Source: Pseudomonadota bacterium (GTDB lineage: Bacteria; Desulfobacterota; Desulfovibrionia; Desulfovibrionales; Desulfovibrionaceae). Taken from it: DNA of 8,569 bases. Location of the stretch: positions 1 through 8,569 of the forward strand of contig JAHJKV010000374.1 of NCBI GenBank assembly GCA_018822065.1, given 5' to 3'. The notes beneath the pieces are model-generated. The model had not been told where the DNA came from and did no database searches. It was given only the letters and a program-made list of their open reading frames with translations. Of the stretch, positions 7,242-8,569 are shown piece after piece (within the stretch, counting starts at the first letter, position 1; each line of letters opens with the position of its first letter). The position numbers and the translations under genes were made by a program.

Positions 7242-7257
7242 CAAAGGAGGGTGGCCT

Positions 7258-8067
7258 ATGGATCGGATGCCATATGTTGCCGGGCAGTTTTATCCCGGCG
7301 ACGCGGTAACGATGATGACAGAGGTAAAGGGCTATCTGAACCAGGCCTCAGCGCGTGAAACTGCCCCTACCATCCTGGCCATGGCGCCCCACGCCGGTTA
7401 CATGTTTTCCGGCGCGGTCTGCGGCCACACTCTGGGCCGGGCCAATCTTGCCAAAAATATTCTGCTGCTCGGACCCAAGCATTCCCCCCTGGGGGAGCGG
7501 TTGGCGGTCTGGCCGAGTGGAAACTGGAAGGTTCCTGGCTGCTCAGTCCCCGTGAATGAATCTCTGGCCGCAGCGATACTGGCAAGCGATTCCCGGCTTA
7601 TGGCGGACACCGCCTCTCACCTGGAGGAACACTCCCTGGAGGTTATCCTGCCCTTCCTGGCAGCTCTCGACCCGGAGGTGACCATCGTGCCTGTGGCGAT
7701 GTGGGAGAGGAACGCCAGCGTCCTAGTCGAGATCGGTGCGAACCTTGGTCGGGCCGTGGCCGACTTTCCCGAACCGGTGTCCATCGTGGTCAGTTCCGAC
7801 ATGAACCACATGCTTCCGGACAAGGTGACCCGCAAGCTCGATGGACTGGCTATCGCAGCGGCCCTGACCCTCGACCCGGCCACCTTGTTCCGCACCGTGG
7901 CCGAGAACCGGATATCCATGTGCGGGGTCATGCCCATGACCGCCGGGCTGGCCGCAGCGCGCGTTCTGGGGGCAACGCGGGCGGAGTTGGTGGAATATGC
8001 CACCAGCGGAGACGTCACCGGGGAGCACACCCAGGTGGTCGGCTATGCCGGGATTCTGGTGAGTTGA
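7258..8067 (+). CDS. amrB: AmmeMemoRadiSam system protein B (MEMO-family metalloprotein)
   Basis: Protein of 269 residues, close to the family's usual size. MEMO-family proteins share the fold of extradiol-dioxygenase and LigB-type enzymes and bind a metal with two His and one Cys. The expected signatures are present: VAGQFYPG at the N-terminus, APHAGYMFSG (H45), LLLGPKHSPLG (H75), HLEEHSLEVILPFL (H121, E124, H125), IVVSSDMNHML (D181, H184) and SMCGVMPM (C222). By analogy with human MEMO1, H45, H75 and C222 would be the metal ligands. The bacterial protein often occurs with AMMECR1 and a radical SAM enzyme in a system of unknown product; neither partner is in this window. The start is secure: AAAGGAGG with a 7-nt spacing to ATG 7258. 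It lies 93 nt after the TPR gene on the same strand and may be co-transcribed. Confidence 0.92.
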   Translation: MDRMPYVAGQFYPGDAVTMMTEVKGYLNQASARETAPTILAMAPHAGYMFSGAVCGHTLGRANLAKNILLLGPKHSPLGERLAVWPSGNWKVPGCSVPVNESLAAAILASDSRLMADTASHLEEHSLEVILPFLAALDPEVTIVPVAMWERNASVLVEIGANLGRAVADFPEPVSIVVSSDMNHMLPDKVTRKLDGLAIAAALTLDPATLFRTVAENRISMCGVMPMTAGLAAARVLGATRAELVEYATSGDVTGEHTQVVGYAGILVS

Positions 8068-8158
8068 AGTCTCTGGCCGCCGCGCGAGGGAACCTTTCCC
8101 CGGATCGGAATATTCCATCCTGGCACAAAGGCCCCTGCAAGGGGACATGGAAAACAAG

Positions 8159-8177
8159 CTCAGACAACCTGCCTGAG
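8159..8177 (-). promoter_or_regulatory. Candidate SECIS hairpin for the second Sec codon
   Basis: After the UGA at 8191-8189 the minus strand forms CTCAGGC, loop AGGTT, GTCTGAG, a 7-pair stem with one G-T pair. The loop starts 19 nt after the UGA, within the 16-37 nt typical of bacterial SECIS elements, and has G at its second position followed by GU, like the fdhF loop. It lies past the presumed stop codon and is followed by CTTGTTTT, so it might also act as a weak terminator. Confidence 0.55.
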
Positions 8178-8179
8178 AA

Positions 8180-8395
8180 TCAGACGCCTCAGGAATCGCC
8201 CTGGAATCCGATCGTCATCCTGCCATCCTGGACGATCACCGGCACCTTGCGTTGACCCTTGGACGCCTTGAGCATCTCGTCCATCTTGGCCGCATCCAGA
8301 AGTACGTCGTAGAAAACGTGGCCCGCAAAGGCGTCACGCGCCTTGGTTGTGTGGGGTCAGGTGGACTTTCCGTAGATAATCACTTTTTCTGGCAT
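8180..8395 (-). CDS. Glutaredoxin-like selenoprotein with two in-frame UGA (Sec) codons, UXX-stop C-terminus
   Basis: Read with TGA as selenocysteine, the gene encodes 71 residues. It begins MPEKVIIYGKST, then U13-PHTTKARDAF, continues through RKVPVIVQDGRMTIGF and ends QGDS-U69-G-V-stop. This is a compact thioredoxin fold: first beta strand KVIIYGKS, active-site turn with U13 where glutaredoxins have CPYC (here UPHT, a mono-Sec site), then the cis-Pro turn KVP (V51-P52) before VIV, and a Gly-containing C-terminal segment. The Sec codons are TGA 8359-8357 and 8191-8189; the stop is TGA 8182-8180. AAGGAGG (8400-8406) lies 4 nt before ATG 8395-8393. Both Sec codons have hairpins at SECIS distance. 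From memory, UXX-star (seleno)protein families end in Sec-X-X-stop and are glutaredoxin-like. Likely role: thiol/selenol redox exchange in the cytoplasm; the substrate is unknown. Less likely, it is a pseudogene or ends at codon 69 with only U13. Confidence 0.85.
8328..8344 (-). promoter_or_regulatory. Candidate SECIS hairpin for the first Sec codon
   Basis: After the UGA at 8359-8357 the minus strand forms AAGGCG, loop CGTGA, CGCCTT, a perfect 6-pair stem with a 5-nt loop. The loop begins 19 nt after the UGA and has G at position two, as expected for a bacterial SECIS. It lies within the coding sequence (Lys18-Phe23). Confidence 0.6.
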
Positions 8396-8454
8396 GCTAC
8401 CTCCTTCGGTTTGAATCTATGTTGCCATGTGGCGACGAGTGTGTCCACTTTCAC

Positions 8455-8483
8455 AAAAAAAGGCGACCCCGTAGGGTCGCCTT
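8455..8483 (-). terminator. Intrinsic terminator of the RNA-binding protein gene
   Basis: AAGGCGACCC and GGGTCGCCTT form a perfect 10-pair stem (8460-8469 with 8474-8483) with a 4-nt loop. On the minus strand it is followed by a T-run (A run 8455-8461 on the plus strand), so it ends transcription from the right-edge gene. It insulates the selenoprotein gene, which must then have its own promoter within 8396-8454; no clear -35/-10 pair was recognised there. Confidence 0.9.
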
Positions 8484-8505
8484 GATGCTTGTATCGATCG
8501 GTTGA

Positions 8506-8569
8506 CTATCGACGTCCGCCGCGATCGCCGCCACGGGGGCCGCCGCGTCCACGGTCGCCGCCGCTACCG
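8506..8569 (-). CDS. C-terminal tail of a Gly/Arg-rich protein, probably an RRM RNA-binding protein (partial)
   Basis: On the minus strand the last 20 codons before TAG (8508-8506) read GSGGDRGRGGPRGGDRGGRR. Such a Gly/Arg/Asp tail is typical of the small single-RRM RNA-binding proteins common in delta-proteobacteria and cyanobacteria, but other RGG proteins are possible because the RRM is outside the window. A strong terminator follows 23 nt downstream. Confidence 0.7.
   Translation of the reverse strand, partial: GSGGDRGRGGPRGGDRGGRR

Noticed and set aside
8127..8146. CCCC-TGCAA-GGGG hairpin between amrB and the selenoprotein gene as a terminator
   Set aside because: Only four base pairs and just three T residues follow on the minus strand, with none on the plus strand; too weak to call.
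8189..8395. Reading the minus-strand Grx-like frame as a pseudogene broken by a nonsense mutation
   Set aside because: Both TGAs fall at functionally expected Cys/Sec positions, each with a SECIS-like hairpin, and the rest of the frame and ribosome binding site are intact.
8252..8485. Plus-strand 77-codon frame opposite the selenoprotein gene
   Set aside because: It lies antisense to a coherent glutaredoxin fold, crosses the minus-strand terminator stem and has no ribosome binding site.

Overview
The window looks like a chromosomal segment of a GC-rich, anaerobic, delta-proteobacterial-type bacterium; a Desulfovibrio-like sulfate reducer fits best. That is an inference from the gene mix: a multi-PAS sensor, a receiver-less sigma-54 activator, a long TPR envelope protein, a MEMO-family protein, a Gly/Arg-rich RNA-binding protein tail and a UGA-decoded selenoprotein. 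No rRNA, tRNA or CRISPR is visible.

Left part (1-2686): an AT-richer, accessory-looking block. A minus-strand gene for a sensor with at least three PAS domains runs off the left edge; its first PAS domain carries a Cys cluster. About eight bases upstream of its start codon lies an insertion sequence of the IS1380/ISEcp1 type, with an apparently intact DDE transposase (D148, D228, E361 in a Y-2-R-3-E-6-K motif). The right end (about 2686) has the CCTAAATT-type terminus of that family. The left end (about 936) is less certain.

Centre (2873-8067, plus strand): three co-directional genes. The first is a compact sigma-54 AAA+ activator with no N-terminal sensory domain, a Fis-type HTH and GAFTHA in place of the canonical GAFTGA loop. 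The second is a roughly 1064-residue exported or membrane-anchored TPR protein with a beta-rich N-terminus, a disordered linker containing a C10 homopolymer, and a TPR superhelix. The third is amrB, a MEMO-family protein. The activator may control the TPR gene downstream, but no convincing -24/-12 site was found.

Right part (8068-8569, minus strand): the most interesting item is a small gene, convergent with amrB, that ordinary gene calling misses. Read with UGA as selenocysteine it encodes a 71-residue glutaredoxin-like protein. One Sec sits at the usual active-site Cys position (U13, UPHT). A second is three codons from the end (U69-G-V-stop, the UXX-stop arrangement). Each candidate Sec UGA is followed by a hairpin whose apical loop begins 19 nt downstream and has G as its second base, as expected for a bacterial SECIS. 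A strong Shine-Dalgarno precedes the gene. Upstream of it lie a strong minus-strand intrinsic terminator and the Gly/Arg-rich C-terminus of a probable RRM RNA-binding protein that enters from the right edge.
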